A stretch of DNA of 64,000 nt, from NCBI GenBank assembly GCA_965222695.1, contig OZ244967.1, positions 4,526,001-4,590,000 of the forward strand. The letters are read 5' to 3'. Below are positions 18,979 through 27,891 of the stretch, piece by piece. The stretch is from UBA7957 sp965222695 (GTDB lineage: Bacteria; Pseudomonadota; Gammaproteobacteria; Granulosicoccales; Granulosicoccaceae). Positions within the stretch are counted from its first letter, which is position 1. Each line of letters begins with the position of its first letter. The notes under the pieces were generated by a model. That model was not told the origin of the DNA, did not search any database, and saw only the letters and a list, made by a program, of their open reading frames with translations. Position numbers and translations under genes: made by a program.

Positions 18979-18999
18979 TTAGAGCCTGTTCAAGATCTC
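18979..18999. repeat. 21-base repeat, first copy
   Basis: The sequence TTAGAGCCTGTTCAAGATCT plus a following C occurs here, just after the DUF6544 gene, and again at 27859-27879 inside the cassette array. Twenty-one identical bases in intergenic DNA of both regions look like the conserved end of a mobile element or a shared recombination scar; I see no element body attached to either copy. Confidence 0.6.
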
Positions 19000-19173
19000 A
19001 ATGCCGATGCCAAACGACCAACAACATAGCAGGACGATAAATGGGCCCCGGCAAGGTGTATGGAGTCATTGATAATGCACCGTGGTTCTGTAGACGCGGA
19101 TCAGACCGTTGCCGACTGACCTCCGATGAAATTGTAGTAAGATGTTATCTCCTTTTTTGAGCTGTGAGCCGAT

Positions 19174-19851
19174 ATGTTTTCCACCGACACCCTTAAATTC
19201 CTGAATGAGCTGGCCAGCAACAACAACCGCCAATGGTTCGATCGCAATCGGCAACGCTATGAAGATGAAGTGCGAGAGCCCGCATTCGACTACATTCGTT
19301 CAATGGAAAAACCCATCGCCGATATATCACCGAATTTCGTCGTTGCTGCGAAGAAAACCGGCGGTTCCCTGATGCGTGTATTCAGGGACATACGTTTCAG
19401 CAAAGATAAAACACCTTATAAAACCAACATCGGCATACAGTTTCGTCATGCAGCCGGTAGAGATGTACATGCACCGGGGTTCTATCTACATATCGAACCC
19501 GGCGAGATGTTTCTCGCAGCAGGAATCTGGAGCCCGGACAATCCTACCTTGAACAAAGTTAGAACCCTGATTGATGAATATCCGGACGAGTGGAAAAAGA
19601 TTAAACGCAAGCTGATTAATCAAAAAACCGGTTTCGAATTTCATGGTGAGTCATTAAAAAAAGCGCCCAGAGGCTTTGCCAGCGATCATAGCCTGCTCGA
19701 AGATCTCAAACGCAAACACTATATTGCAGTCAAGCAGATTGGCGAGAAGGATGTGCTTGGAAAATCAGCAACGAAAAATACCGCTGCGCTTTTCAGGAAA
19801 ACCGCTCCTCTGGTGAAGTTTATCTGTGAGGCCAATGACCTGGAATTCTGA
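19174..19851 (+). CDS. DUF2461-family protein
   Basis: The 225-residue protein matches the DUF2461 pattern throughout: LNELASNNNRQWFDRNRQRYE at the start, MRVFRDIRFSKDKTPYKTNIGIQFRH, GFYLHIEPGEMFLAAGIW and a terminal LVKFICEANDLEF. Members are about 220 residues and of unknown function. Confidence 0.85.
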   Translation: MFSTDTLKFLNELASNNNRQWFDRNRQRYEDEVREPAFDYIRSMEKPIADISPNFVVAAKKTGGSLMRVFRDIRFSKDKTPYKTNIGIQFRHAAGRDVHAPGFYLHIEPGEMFLAAGIWSPDNPTLNKVRTLIDEYPDEWKKIKRKLINQKTGFEFHGESLKKAPRGFASDHSLLEDLKRKHYIAVKQIGEKDVLGKSATKNTAALFRKTAPLVKFICEANDLEF

Positions 19852-19883
19852 AGCTGCCCGGTTGTACGCAGAGTTGCATTATA

Positions 19884-20357
19884 TTACTTTCTGGGGTCGC
19901 TTATGTGATTTAAGTCCACAAGGTTCCAATCTCCGCTATTGCGGTACAGACGCCTCCCTTTGTTCGGGTAGTCTGATACATCCTGTTGAAGCCGCTGCCC
20001 CATAACCAGGCAAACGAGCGTTTCGGTACCATCATTGGCGATACTGTGTGCCGCTGTATTTCGTGGAAAACCGACGAAGTCGCCTTTTTCAAATTTGTAA
20101 GCTTCACCCTCTATGATGAGTGCGCCTTTCCCCGAAAGGACGTATACACACTCTTCCTCGTAAAGATGCTTGTGATACTCGGTTGTGTCTCTTCCGGGTT
20201 CCACATAGATGATATGCACACCGATATGATTTAGACCTATTGCATCACCCAGGGACTTATTGATTCGCACAGCATTGGGGTTTAGGAAATGAACCTTCCG
20301 CTCACCCGCCATTTTTTCAATGTCGGCGGCCTTGAGAAGTAATTTGCGTGTTTCCAT
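19884..20357 (-). CDS. Cupin-domain protein
   Basis: The 157-residue protein has a single cupin barrel with the metal motif spread over TEYHKHLYEEECVYVLSGKG (two His, two Glu, near residues 60-78) and the second motif PRNTAAHSIAND. It could be a metal-dependent dioxygenase, isomerase or binding protein; no substrate is evident. Confidence 0.78.
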   Translation of the reverse strand: METRKLLLKAADIEKMAGERKVHFLNPNAVRINKSLGDAIGLNHIGVHIIYVEPGRDTTEYHKHLYEEECVYVLSGKGALIIEGEAYKFEKGDFVGFPRNTAAHSIANDGTETLVCLVMGQRLQQDVSDYPNKGRRLYRNSGDWNLVDLNHISDPRK

Positions 20358-20440
20358 GGATTTCTGCTCCGGTTAATGGGCCACTATACACTGGCCGTTT
20401 GATTGCGGCAGAGTGCCCGGGTGTTGAGGTTGCAGCGCGA

Positions 20441-21196
20441 TCATGAAGCAGCGCAGACAACTAATCTGTAGCCAAGATCTATGCTGGTCAGAATTTCCAG
20501 TTCCTGGTTCCGCTGAGCCCAGGCACCGCTAGCCAAGTCGGCTGCTAACTTCTCCGTAGCCGCTTCCAATTCTGATCGATCCAATAATGCCAGACCGGAC
20601 ATTGATGCTCTCACGGCGGGATTAAGATACGCGTTCGGTTGTTTCCAATGGGCACCTAAAAAGCCATCCTTGCAATCTAACGGAACCATAAGCGGTTCCA
20701 TTTTGACGACATTTAGGTTTGCCTCTACGGATCGAACCGTCGCTAGATTCCGTTCACGCTCATACACTTGAGGCAAGTAATCTCTGACAAGCCAGAATTT
20801 CGCCGCGAAGCAATCCGGATCCCATGTAATGACCACCTGCTTCGAGGCAACCCTTTGCAACTCCATCAGGCCAGCTTTGGCATCGCTCCAGTGATGAGTC
20901 GATAAAATGGCCAGAGCAGCCTCAAATTGCTTGTTCGAAAACGGAAGCTTCTCCGCCACCGCCTGCACCACTGGTGCAGATCCGACAGGGCGCTGTTGAA
21001 TCATCGTTGCAGATGGCTCAACTGCTATCAACTCGGAGAAGTTCGATTCATACGAGCCACTTCCTGCACCGACATTAACTACAGTACGTACCCCGGCAAG
21101 AGCGTCGTGAATTTTCTTCTGCCAACGAGCATCCGTTGCGCGATTCGTCGCGTAGTTGTTTCCGATGTTGTCGTAAATAGCAGTTATGTGGCTCAT
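20441..21196 (-). CDS. Class I SAM-dependent methyltransferase
   Basis: The 251-residue protein has motif I VVNVGAGSGSYE near residue 40, followed by an acidic residue in the LIAVEPS strand and the HHWSDAKAGLMELQRV segment. It belongs to the Methyltransf_11/25 group. The substrate is unknown. No attC lies on either side, so it is treated as chromosomal rather than cassette-borne. Confidence 0.8.
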   Translation of the reverse strand: MSHITAIYDNIGNNYATNRATDARWQKKIHDALAGVRTVVNVGAGSGSYESNFSELIAVEPSATMIQQRPVGSAPVVQAVAEKLPFSNKQFEAALAILSTHHWSDAKAGLMELQRVASKQVVITWDPDCFAAKFWLVRDYLPQVYERERNLATVRSVEANLNVVKMEPLMVPLDCKDGFLGAHWKQPNAYLNPAVRASMSGLALLDRSELEAATEKLAADLASGAWAQRNQELEILTSIDLGYRLVVCAAS

Positions 21197-21311
21197 TTAC
21201 TGCGCAACCGGTACGGCCGCTCGTCCGGCCAGGAACTCGTCGACCGTCAACCGCCTTCTGCCTCCGCTCAGAACACTCACTTGAGCTGATAGGATGTCCG
21301 GCCGTCCCCTT

Positions 21312-21899
21312 CTATTCGCGATTTTTTCGATCAATTTTGTCTTCCAATATTTCTGGCTTACAGATTGGTGTTACATTGTCCGCTTCAAAGAACGGAGAGC
21401 CTTTATGCATCTGCAGAATTTTACCTTTGATAATGAATGGCATCACAACCAACATGTCTTTGAACTTTATCTTTTCCGAAATTTTGAAAGGTGCCCCATC
21501 CAGAGCGTGTTGGCCATTGATTCTACTTCGAATCTCTCCAAGCGTGGAAAGTGCGTTGGGCTCACTGCTGGTATAAGCCGTGTGTAATATTCCAGCCCAA
21601 GGAAATTCCGCTCTTGTATTTAAGATCGGTGAGTTACAACATGAAGTTGCCCACCTATAGGTGCCATTTTTGGTGAGACGATAGCATTTTAAAGTATCAA
21701 CACCTTGGAGAATTTCGATTTCTTTCGGATAGACCGGAATTACTTCAGTTCCGCCGTACCCGTCCAGTACATCCTGACGTCCGAGTCTTTCAGCATAAAC
21801 CTGGCAATCACGGCAGTAGCAAACCAGACGACCTGGTGTATTTTTTGGAAATGATATCAAGTTCGCCCGGAATGAACCGCAATCACAAGATATTTTCAT
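21312..21899 (-). CDS. GFA-like/DUF6151 zinc protein
   Basis: The 195-residue protein begins with CDCGSFRANL, followed by CYCRDCQVYAERLG, a cysteine pattern shared with glutathione-dependent formaldehyde-activating (GFA/CENP-V) proteins, then the TSCCNSPILNT block typical of DUF6151. It probably binds zinc; the reaction is unknown. It is the last non-cassette gene before the array. Confidence 0.72.
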   Translation of the reverse strand: MKISCDCGSFRANLISFPKNTPGRLVCYCRDCQVYAERLGRQDVLDGYGGTEVIPVYPKEIEILQGVDTLKCYRLTKNGTYRWATSCCNSPILNTRAEFPWAGILHTAYTSSEPNALSTLGEIRSRINGQHALDGAPFKISEKIKFKDMLVVMPFIIKGKILQMHKGSPFFEADNVTPICKPEILEDKIDRKNRE

Positions 21900-22070
21900 C
21901 TGACTATTCTCCGGAAATGAGTTTCTCGTAAAACGTCTTGCTTCAGCGGTTTGGCGTAGTCACACCGACCGCATGCGATGACAGCGATTTCTTTGCATCA
22001 AGGCGCTTTTTCATGTGATACAGGACCGAACCTTTCGGCCTATCCTCAAGTTGGCCGTAAATCTTATATT

Positions 22071-22207
22071 GGCCTGTCATACCTGGAAAAACAAGATACA
22101 CCTAAACCGATATTTCCCCATATATAGAATACCGTCAATCTGCCGGAGTGATTCAACAACCGGATCAGGTTGCGGTTCGTTCCTCACGCAACCTATCCTT
22201 GTATGTC
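22071..22207. repeat. Decayed right end of the IS91-like element, now in attC position
   Basis: The 325 bases between 21900 and 22224 contain no gene. From 22071 they match, with many substitutions, the last about 135 bases of the IS91-like elements found further right. The best-kept part is the hairpin GGATCAGGTTGCG / CGCAACCTATCC, flanked by ATTCAAC (22151-22157) and GTATGTC (22201-22207). The layout equals an attC (R', bulged stem, R''), and it sits directly behind the split methyltransferase gene, so it may be that cassette's present attC. It marks the left end of the array. Confidence 0.7.
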
Positions 22208-22900
22208 GTGAGCAGTAGTCTATGTCAATTGTTTTTCATCCGATATCTTGCGAAATACATGTCAGTACAGGCTTCAGGCTTCTTAGAGCATTTCTCCAGA
22301 TGTGAGACAACCGACTCGAACAGATCTCCGTTCGGAAAGCATTCCTGAAGAGCGTCGTAGTAATTCGAATCCGCAAGAAGCAAATGTGCGCTCTGCTTTT
22401 CAGAAACTTTTAACACAAGTCTGTCGGTACCACTGATCTCAATAATGCATTCTCCCCAATCGGAAAGATTGACTGTATAGTCATAATCAGTTGTGAGTGA
22501 GAGGCAGTCTATTTGCAGGGTGGTCAGCATCTCATGCAACAGAATCCTAAAGTCATAAACAACAACTGTTCCTCCGGGAGAACAGAACTTGGTTAGGGCA
22601 CTACGTAAAGAATCTGTCTTCGTGTAGAAAAGCGAACCGGCAAAGCTAACGATGTCAAACCTCCGGACGGGAAGCGGAGTGTGCATATCCAGTTCCCCAT
22701 GGATATACGTAACCTTCGCATGTGTCTCTGCTGAGTCCAACATCGCCCGGCTTGAATCGACTCCAAACACGTGATCACAATACCGACTGAGTGCAATGGC
22801 TGAATACCCCGTTCCACAGCCGACGTCTAATCCGGCCTGGAACGTCTCATTGGATTGAAGCACGCGGTCGAGAATCAGGCAGTGTAGCGGCGGTCTGTAA

Positions 22901-24434
22901 GTACCCGTTCACGCCCAAAATTGGCATTCTGGTTCAGTTGAACTAAATTTATAATAATTCAAATAATCATGACGCTTGCGCTTTGAAACCGCTGTCGATC
23001 AAAAAAGCAAACACACTGGCTCAGGCCCATGCCCAGATTGACGAATTGGTCGATCTTGTCAGAGACTTGCAAGCTCAAGTTCAACTACTTACTGAGCAAC
23101 TGGGAAAGAGTTCACGCAATTCTTCTCGACCACCCTCATCAGACTCAACTTATCAGCGTACTAAGCGGCACAAGAAAAAACCAACCGGCCGACACAAAGG
23201 CGCACAACCGGGTCACCCAAAATACAGCCGCGAGCTGTGCCCTGAAGAGGCTGTGGATGATTTTCATCGCTATTTCCCGCAAGCCGAATGCGCTTGTGGT
23301 GGAAAGATTCTGATCGACCCGAAACCGGCCCGACGCCATCAAATCTTCGATCTTCCGATGCCAACGTATGCCGTAACCGAGCATCAAGTCTTCTCAGGAC
23401 AATGTCAACACTGCAAGCAACACTACCAGGGTGACCTTCCGGACAGTGTGCCCCGAGGTCAACTGGGGTCGGGATTGATCAGTTGGATTGTGTTGATGAG
23501 TGGACAATTTCATCTATCGGTGCGCAACATTCAACAACTGCTGCTGGAGCAGTGGCAACTCAACTTCAGTATCGGCGCCATTTGTGAAGCACAGGGTAAA
23601 GCCAATAGTTGGTTAGACATACACTATCAGGACATAGCTCATCAGGTTCGCTCAAGCGAGTTGGCTCATGCGGATGAAACCACGCACTGGCATCTGGGGA
23701 AACAGGCTTGGCTTTGGGTATTGGCCAGTTCAACCGTGGTCTTTTTCATGACTCACGGTTCCCGAGGTAAAAAAGCAGCCGATCAACTATTGGGTCATTT
23801 TAAGGGTTATTTGGTCAGCGACCAATATGTCGGTTATGACCGCTTCGATACCTTTAAACGTCAACTATGCTGGTCACATTTGATCCGCAAATTCACCGCC
23901 ATGAGTGAACGTGCGGGTAAGGGCGGCAACATCGGCAAACGCTTGTTGTTGATTGCCCATGGGGTGATTCGAACCCATCATCGATTTGAAAAACAACAGA
24001 TTACCGAACCGATTTACTACCGGCGCATAAGGCGACTCCAGTGGTCTTTCGAAGAAATCTTGGAAAAAGGGTCTCGTTTACGAGTCGATAGCCGTACGGC
24101 CAATCAATGTCGCTATCTGTTGCCCGATGTACACATGTGCTGGACCTTTTTACAAGATCACCGTATCCCGTTAACGAATAATCTGGCCGAACGCGTATTA
24201 CGTCCTTATGTCATCTGGAGAAAGCTCAGTTACTCGACCCAGTCAGAATCTGGAAACGGCTTTAGACCCAGGGTACTAAGTGTCATCGAAACACTGAAAT
24301 TACAAGGGCTCTCCACTTATGCGTTTCTCCGCCAGTCGTGCGCTCAATACATGCACGAGGGATGCGTGACCTCTCGGTTGGATTGTTCAGAGAAAAAACT
24401 GATTCAATCTCTTTAATACCCCGTGAACGTGTAC
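22901..24434 (+). mobile_element. IS66-family element, single-ORF type
   Basis: The 1534-base element has terminal inverted repeats GTACCCGTTCACG (left) and GTACACGTTCACG (right, reversed), 12 of 13 identical. It is flanked by a perfect 8-base duplication GTCTGTAA (22893-22900 and 24435-24442), the length expected for IS66. It carries only the large transposase, as in the ISBst12-like subgroup. The duplication sits in the methyltransferase reading frame. Confidence 0.93.
22983..24416 (+). CDS. tnpC: IS66-family transposase (TnpC type)
   Basis: The 477-residue protein has an N-terminal coiled coil (about residues 10-45, leucine-rich) and a SRNSSRPPSSD linker. A zinc-binding segment CACGGKILIDPKPARRHQ and the DDE domain follow, including HADETTHW and SDQYVGYDRF, with a terminal glutamate in TNNLAERVLRPYVIWRK. 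The start codon is TTG. It appears intact, so the element may be active. Confidence 0.9.
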   Translation: MKPLSIKKANTLAQAHAQIDELVDLVRDLQAQVQLLTEQLGKSSRNSSRPPSSDSTYQRTKRHKKKPTGRHKGAQPGHPKYSRELCPEEAVDDFHRYFPQAECACGGKILIDPKPARRHQIFDLPMPTYAVTEHQVFSGQCQHCKQHYQGDLPDSVPRGQLGSGLISWIVLMSGQFHLSVRNIQQLLLEQWQLNFSIGAICEAQGKANSWLDIHYQDIAHQVRSSELAHADETTHWHLGKQAWLWVLASSTVVFFMTHGSRGKKAADQLLGHFKGYLVSDQYVGYDRFDTFKRQLCWSHLIRKFTAMSERAGKGGNIGKRLLLIAHGVIRTHHRFEKQQITEPIYYRRIRRLQWSFEEILEKGSRLRVDSRTANQCRYLLPDVHMCWTFLQDHRIPLTNNLAERVLRPYVIWRKLSYSTQSESGNGFRPRVLSVIETLKLQGLSTYAFLRQSCAQYMHEGCVTSRLDCSEKKLIQSL

Positions 24435-24482
24435 GTCTGTAAGCCGCATAGTGCCAGGCGGCAGAATTGTCGTAGCGTTCAG

Positions 24483-25250
24483 TCATTTATTACTCGCAAC
24501 GATTTTATCAAATCGGCCATCCATACATACACTGATGTTGGTTGTCACAAATTTGCCGTCTAAAAACAAACTGAAGATCGTGGCTGGAGTTGGCGCTGTC
24601 TGTGCCTGTTGCATTGTCTCCAGTTTGATCACCTTGAGGGGTAAGTTGCGCTTTTTGGCCGTTACCGGCAAAGACTCCTCGACATGATATTCCGAGTAAG
24701 GGCAACGATTGGTGTAATAGGCAACAAGGCCTTGCTTTTCAAGGTGTTCACCCTTTTTTACTGAATCACCAAAAACAGGGTTAGGTGCCGTTTTACTAAG
24801 TTTCATTGAAAGCAGAGCGAAACCCGATGGCGTCTCATCGCAAATCTTGAATCCCTGTTGCAGCAACCACTTTGTATCGCTCATGAAGTGAAACTTCTTG
24901 GTTCCCGCTACCGTGGCAAGACCATCCATATTTTGATTTTGTGCAGCTTCAATCGCATCGTTCAACAGTGCTTTGCCATGACCCTGCCTTTTATATTTAC
25001 CGGAAACCCAAAAACAACCGATCATTATATAGTTGGGCGCAGTAACCGGAACCCATGCTTTTTCCGCAGGGCCATACTCAATAAACACTTTGGCACGTTC
25101 ATCCAGCCGCCGAAAAACATAGCCGTTTTGAAACTCTTCAGCCAGCCACTGTTTTTTCAGTTGATAGCTGCCAGAGCACTTCTTATCTGAAAAGGCACAG
25201 CAAATATGCTCGTTATCGATGTTTTCTTTTGTCAAGTTGATGTATGTCAC
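24483..25250 (-). CDS. GNAT acetyltransferase with YoaP-like C-terminal domain
   Basis: The 255-residue protein has a GNAT domain in its first half with the acetyl-CoA loop KRQGHGKALLNDA near residue 88. The second half resembles the YoaP domain, with a thioredoxin-like start (VAYYTNRCPYSEYH) and a KVIKLETMQQAQTAPTPATIFSLFLDGKFVT segment. The last bases overlap the start of the split methyltransferase, forming a two-gene cassette. The acceptor is unknown. Confidence 0.8.
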   Translation of the reverse strand: MTYINLTKENIDNEHICCAFSDKKCSGSYQLKKQWLAEEFQNGYVFRRLDERAKVFIEYGPAEKAWVPVTAPNYIMIGCFWVSGKYKRQGHGKALLNDAIEAAQNQNMDGLATVAGTKKFHFMSDTKWLLQQGFKICDETPSGFALLSMKLSKTAPNPVFGDSVKKGEHLEKQGLVAYYTNRCPYSEYHVEESLPVTAKKRNLPLKVIKLETMQQAQTAPTPATIFSLFLDGKFVTTNISVCMDGRFDKIVASNK

Positions 25251-25269
25251 TTGAACATTCCTCTTCTAC

Positions 25270-25326
25270 ACATAACGCCAATAGCAGCGGGCGGCTTTAG
25301 CCGTCCGATGCCTGGCCTCGTTAGAA
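25270..25326 (-). other. attC site
   Basis: A 57-base site with plus-strand ends ACATAAC (R') and GTTAGAA (R''), and complementary inner arms around GGGCGGCTTTAGCCGTCC. It carries the stop codon of the GNAT gene at 25321. Confidence 0.88.
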
Positions 25327-25764
25327 GTAGTAGATGAACGGAACCACATACTCGGGCACTTTTCTTTCTGGGGTGAACTCTCCAAAACCTACTGATTTAT
25401 AGAATGCCTGTGCGTTTAAAGAAGAATTGACCCGAATATAATTTTTATTTGTATGTATTTGGCATTTTTCTAATGCCACCAAGAATAACTCTTTGCCAAT
25501 GCCTGTGCCATGATACTTTGGAATTACGAACAGGTCTGACAGGTTCCAGTAATCCTGAATAAGAATAAAGCCCTTTATGTCTTCACTATCTTTTTTAAGG
25601 AAAACAGAACTCTGACTATTTAGACCTGTTTCAAGGTGATGATATGTATCGGTGATTATTTCTTGTTTTAGTTCTTCAGGGGCATCCACAGATTGAATTA
25701 CTGCGATCTTTGCTATTTCCTTTAACTGAACTAGATCAGTGCTCGATACTTCTTCTATATCCAT
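25321..25764 (-). CDS. GNAT-family acetyltransferase (cassette)
   Basis: From ATG 25764 the protein has 147 residues with the GNAT acetyl-CoA loop YHGTGIGKELFLVALEKC (about residue 88) and the terminal AQAFYKSVGFGEF motif. Longer frames run into the neighbouring VOC gene and are rejected. Only 22 bases separate it from the VOC gene stop, with no full attC, so the two form one cassette or have fused by attC loss. Confidence 0.82.
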   Translation of the reverse strand: MDIEEVSSTDLVQLKEIAKIAVIQSVDAPEELKQEIITDTYHHLETGLNSQSSVFLKKDSEDIKGFILIQDYWNLSDLFVIPKYHGTGIGKELFLVALEKCQIHTNKNYIRVNSSLNAQAFYKSVGFGEFTPERKVPEYVVPFIYYF

Positions 25765-25786
25765 TCTTGTATTTCTAACAGTTTTA

Positions 25787-26245
25787 TTAGGCGCGACGTT
25801 TCGTCCAGGACTGTAACTCAATGATATTACCCTCTGGATCCGCCACATACTGGAATTCAAGGTCGCCAACACCCTCTATATGACTCTCTGTTAAATCGCC
25901 AACAAAAGAACCGCCTTTTGCAATAACTTGCTCCGCTAAAGCACGCACATCGTCTACTGCAAAGGCGATGTGTGAAAAACCGGGAGTATTGGTGTCTATC
26001 GGAGGACGTTCAGGCATTTCGCTATACTCGAATATCTCTAGTGTCGGGCCGTTCTCGTCGTACCCCGGCATTCGTAAATGAATACCGCGTATGTTTGCGT
26101 TTTCTAGTCCTGTAGCTTTATCCAGCCATTTACCAGAGAGGTCCCTGTCCGGGGGGATTGGAATGCATTGGAACACGGACTCGTAGAAAGCAGCCAACTG
26201 CTTCCAGTCTTTTGCGATCAAATTTGTGTGTGCGTATCGAATCAT
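25787..26245 (-). CDS. VOC-family protein (cassette)
   Basis: The 152-residue protein has the glyoxalase/bleomycin-resistance fold. Metal-side residues are expected in RYAHTNLIA, HIAFAVDDV and YVADPEGNIIELQSW. The ordered H/E pattern is that of glyoxalase I-like lyases, but the substrate is unknown. It shares a cassette with the GNAT gene downstream. Confidence 0.82.
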   Translation of the reverse strand: MIRYAHTNLIAKDWKQLAAFYESVFQCIPIPPDRDLSGKWLDKATGLENANIRGIHLRMPGYDENGPTLEIFEYSEMPERPPIDTNTPGFSHIAFAVDDVRALAEQVIAKGGSFVGDLTESHIEGVGDLEFQYVADPEGNIIELQSWTKRRA

Positions 26246-26255
26246 TGTTACTAGC

Positions 26256-26311
26256 GCCTACGGTTTAAGCCAACTGCCGCGTTAGCGGCCAGTTGGGCAG
26301 CTTGGTTAGGC
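26256..26311 (-). other. attC site with degenerate R' box
   Basis: The stem is clear: CCAACTGCCGCG pairs with CGGCCAGTTGG around TTAG. R'' GTTAGGC (26305-26311) is canonical, whereas the R' side reads GCGCCTAC rather than a YYYAAC box. Confidence 0.7.
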
Positions 26312-26326
26312 GATGCATGGTGCTCA

Positions 26327-26767
26327 CTAATCAAAATACGCTTCATACGATTCTGGCGCCATGGATAAATCGCCCCAGTGACGTTTTGATCGTGTATAGA
26401 CATGACGTATATCTGAATTCGTGTCGTCTATCCATTCAGGGTTGTCGAACGTCCCAGCCGGTATGGTGCGGATGCCTGAACGATACTCCAGTGTTATGCC
26501 AAGGTTAGTGCCACAATCCGGACAGAAATGCATATCAAGCCATCTGTTCGACTCGTCAGAATGATGTCGATAGGTCTTGGCGGATAAGCCGGAAAATCTA
26601 ACATTCTCATTGAGAAATACAACTTCTACACCGAAAGCTGTTCCTGTACGACGCTGACACCACAAACAATGACAGACGGTGATTCGATTCGAATTTCCGA
26701 TAGTAGTATAGCGAATGGCACCGCACACGCATCCGCCGTGATTTTCTATTGTTTCGATGTCAACCAT
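26327..26767 (-). CDS. GFA/CENP-V family zinc protein (cassette)
   Basis: The 146-residue protein has the GFA pattern HGGCVCGAIRY, CHCLWCQRRTGTAFG and HFCPDCGTNLGI, giving the two zinc sites of glutathione-dependent formaldehyde-activating enzyme relatives. Most members have unproven activity. The GFA fold is frequent in integron cassettes. Confidence 0.85.
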   Translation of the reverse strand: MVDIETIENHGGCVCGAIRYTTIGNSNRITVCHCLWCQRRTGTAFGVEVVFLNENVRFSGLSAKTYRHHSDESNRWLDMHFCPDCGTNLGITLEYRSGIRTIPAGTFDNPEWIDDTNSDIRHVYTRSKRHWGDLSMAPESYEAYFD

Positions 26768-26806
26768 CTCAAAGTACCGATATCATGTGTTAGTTATACT
26801 ATTTTT

Positions 26807-27238
26807 TTATCCTCTAAATAAACTAAATTTCCCGGTAAATTCTCTGAGAGTTTGTGTATCTCCAAAAAGGCATATACCAAAATACTCTAATTCTTCTTCT
26901 TTAGACTCTTCCGTGGCCTTTACTTGTTCTGCAGAGGAGCCAACAGTCATGGTGCTTGTAAAATCAGTAAACGGAATATTTCGAGAAATTGCTTCATTAC
27001 GAACAGTTCTAATTTTATTAGAGTTGTCGGCGCGCAGAACAATAAATGGGTAATGTGAGATATTTGGATGAGTAGTATTGTCGGCATCCCGATATTGAAG
27101 GAAGCAAAAATCTTCAGACTTATAACCACCGGTAAGTCCAGCTGTCATGTGACCAAGAGCATTCATCAGTTGTCCAATAGGAATTTTTTTATTCAATATT
27201 GCAATGAATCGTTTTGAATTTTCGTCAGGTAATTTCAT
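26807..27238 (-). CDS. DUF2000-family protein (cassette)
   Basis: From ATG 27238 the protein has 143 residues and begins like DUF2000 proteins: RFIAILNKKIPIGQLMNALGHMTAGL, then YPFIVLRADNSNKIRTVRNEA and the final EEELEYFGICLFGDTQTLREFTGKFSL. These are related to the peptidyl-tRNA hydrolase 2 fold, but no activity is known. A longer frame to 27334 would read through an attC remnant and is rejected. Confidence 0.75.
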   Translation of the reverse strand: MKLPDENSKRFIAILNKKIPIGQLMNALGHMTAGLTGGYKSEDFCFLQYRDADNTTHPNISHYPFIVLRADNSNKIRTVRNEAISRNIPFTDFTSTMTVGSSAEQVKATEESKEEELEYFGICLFGDTQTLREFTGKFSLFRG

Positions 27239-27261
27239 GACTTCGTTCCACAAATTATGAC

Positions 27262-27291
27262 GCCTAACGCCCTTCGAATTACTTGTTATGT
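27262..27291 (-). other. Truncated attC
   Basis: GCCTAAC (R') and GTTATGT (R'') are only 30 bases apart, too short for the normal stem. It is probably an attC with an internal deletion. The 120 bases to the VOC stop (27412) hold no convincing gene. Confidence 0.55.
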
Positions 27292-27411
27292 GTTCACTTT
27301 GAGGCATCACCAAGTGGGTTTTCCTCAAAGTCATTTACGAATAGCGGCGAGGGTAAGCGCATTCAGTTCGTCACGCTTCACGCCACGCAGGAGGATGTTT
27401 TGGGACTTAAT

Positions 27412-27810
27412 TTATTTCTTTAAATCTTCCCAGAGACCAATCACGTTCCCCTCGGTGTCTTTTATATACGCATAATAACCCATCTCCGGAACTTCTCCCT
27501 TTGGTACTGTCACTTCTCCGCCAGCCTCTTTGACTTTCTCAAAGTGTTCGTCAATGGAGTTAACAGAAATGGTAATCACAGGGCTTTTTGGGGTATCGTT
27601 TGATAAATCACGTTTGAACATGCCGCCATTAATTGCTCCGGGTTCTTTGATCATATAATTCTCATCTGTCTCTGCTGTCCTTGCAATTGTATAATCATTA
27701 CCATCTGCCATTGGAAAGTCTTGTAATTCCCAATCAAATACCTCGCTATAAAATTCGTGGGCACGTTCCTTATCTTCATAAGGAATTTCGAAGTGTGTTA
27801 CTTTGTTCAT
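27412..27810 (-). CDS. VOC-family protein (cassette)
   Basis: From ATG 27810 the protein has 132 residues: NKVTHFEIPYEDKERAHEFYSEVFDWE, a central ITISVNSIDEHFEKVKEAGG and the terminal YIKDTEGNVIGLWED strand. It resembles the YdcJ/27 kDa-antigen-like VOC group, not antibiotic-resistance members. This is the second of three VOC cassettes in the array. Confidence 0.82.
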   Translation of the reverse strand: MNKVTHFEIPYEDKERAHEFYSEVFDWELQDFPMADGNDYTIARTAETDENYMIKEPGAINGGMFKRDLSNDTPKSPVITISVNSIDEHFEKVKEAGGEVTVPKGEVPEMGYYAYIKDTEGNVIGLWEDLKK

Positions 27811-27858
27811 AATATTCTCCATTATCATTAAAAGGTTATTTCTCTCATTTACGTTTTC

Positions 27859-27879
27859 TTAGAGCCTGTTCAAGATCTC
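27859..27879. repeat. 21-base repeat, second copy
   Basis: This is identical to 18979-18999. It lies between the VOC gene start and the attC of the next cassette, so the sequence has spread across the array boundary. Confidence 0.6.
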
Positions 27880-27891
27880 TGCGTCGCAGAC

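Larger units (their letters stand above)
22225..24486 (-). pseudogene. SAM-dependent methyltransferase split by IS66
   Basis: The gene starts at ATG 24486, is broken after codon 16 (MTERYDNSAAWHYAAY) by the IS66 insertion, and resumes at 22892 as RPPLHCLILDRV. Removing the element and one 8-base duplication restores a single frame of about 240 residues with motif I GLDVGCGTGYSA. ATG overlaps the stop of the upstream GNAT gene (ATGA), so both belonged to one cassette. The distal part could still be translated from GTG 22863 but would lack the N-terminal helix. Confidence 0.85.

Noticed and set aside
27292..27411. A possible short coding remnant (LRGVKRDELNALTLAAIRK) after the VOC gene
   Set aside because: Only about 20 codons, no start, no family I can name; it may be chance.
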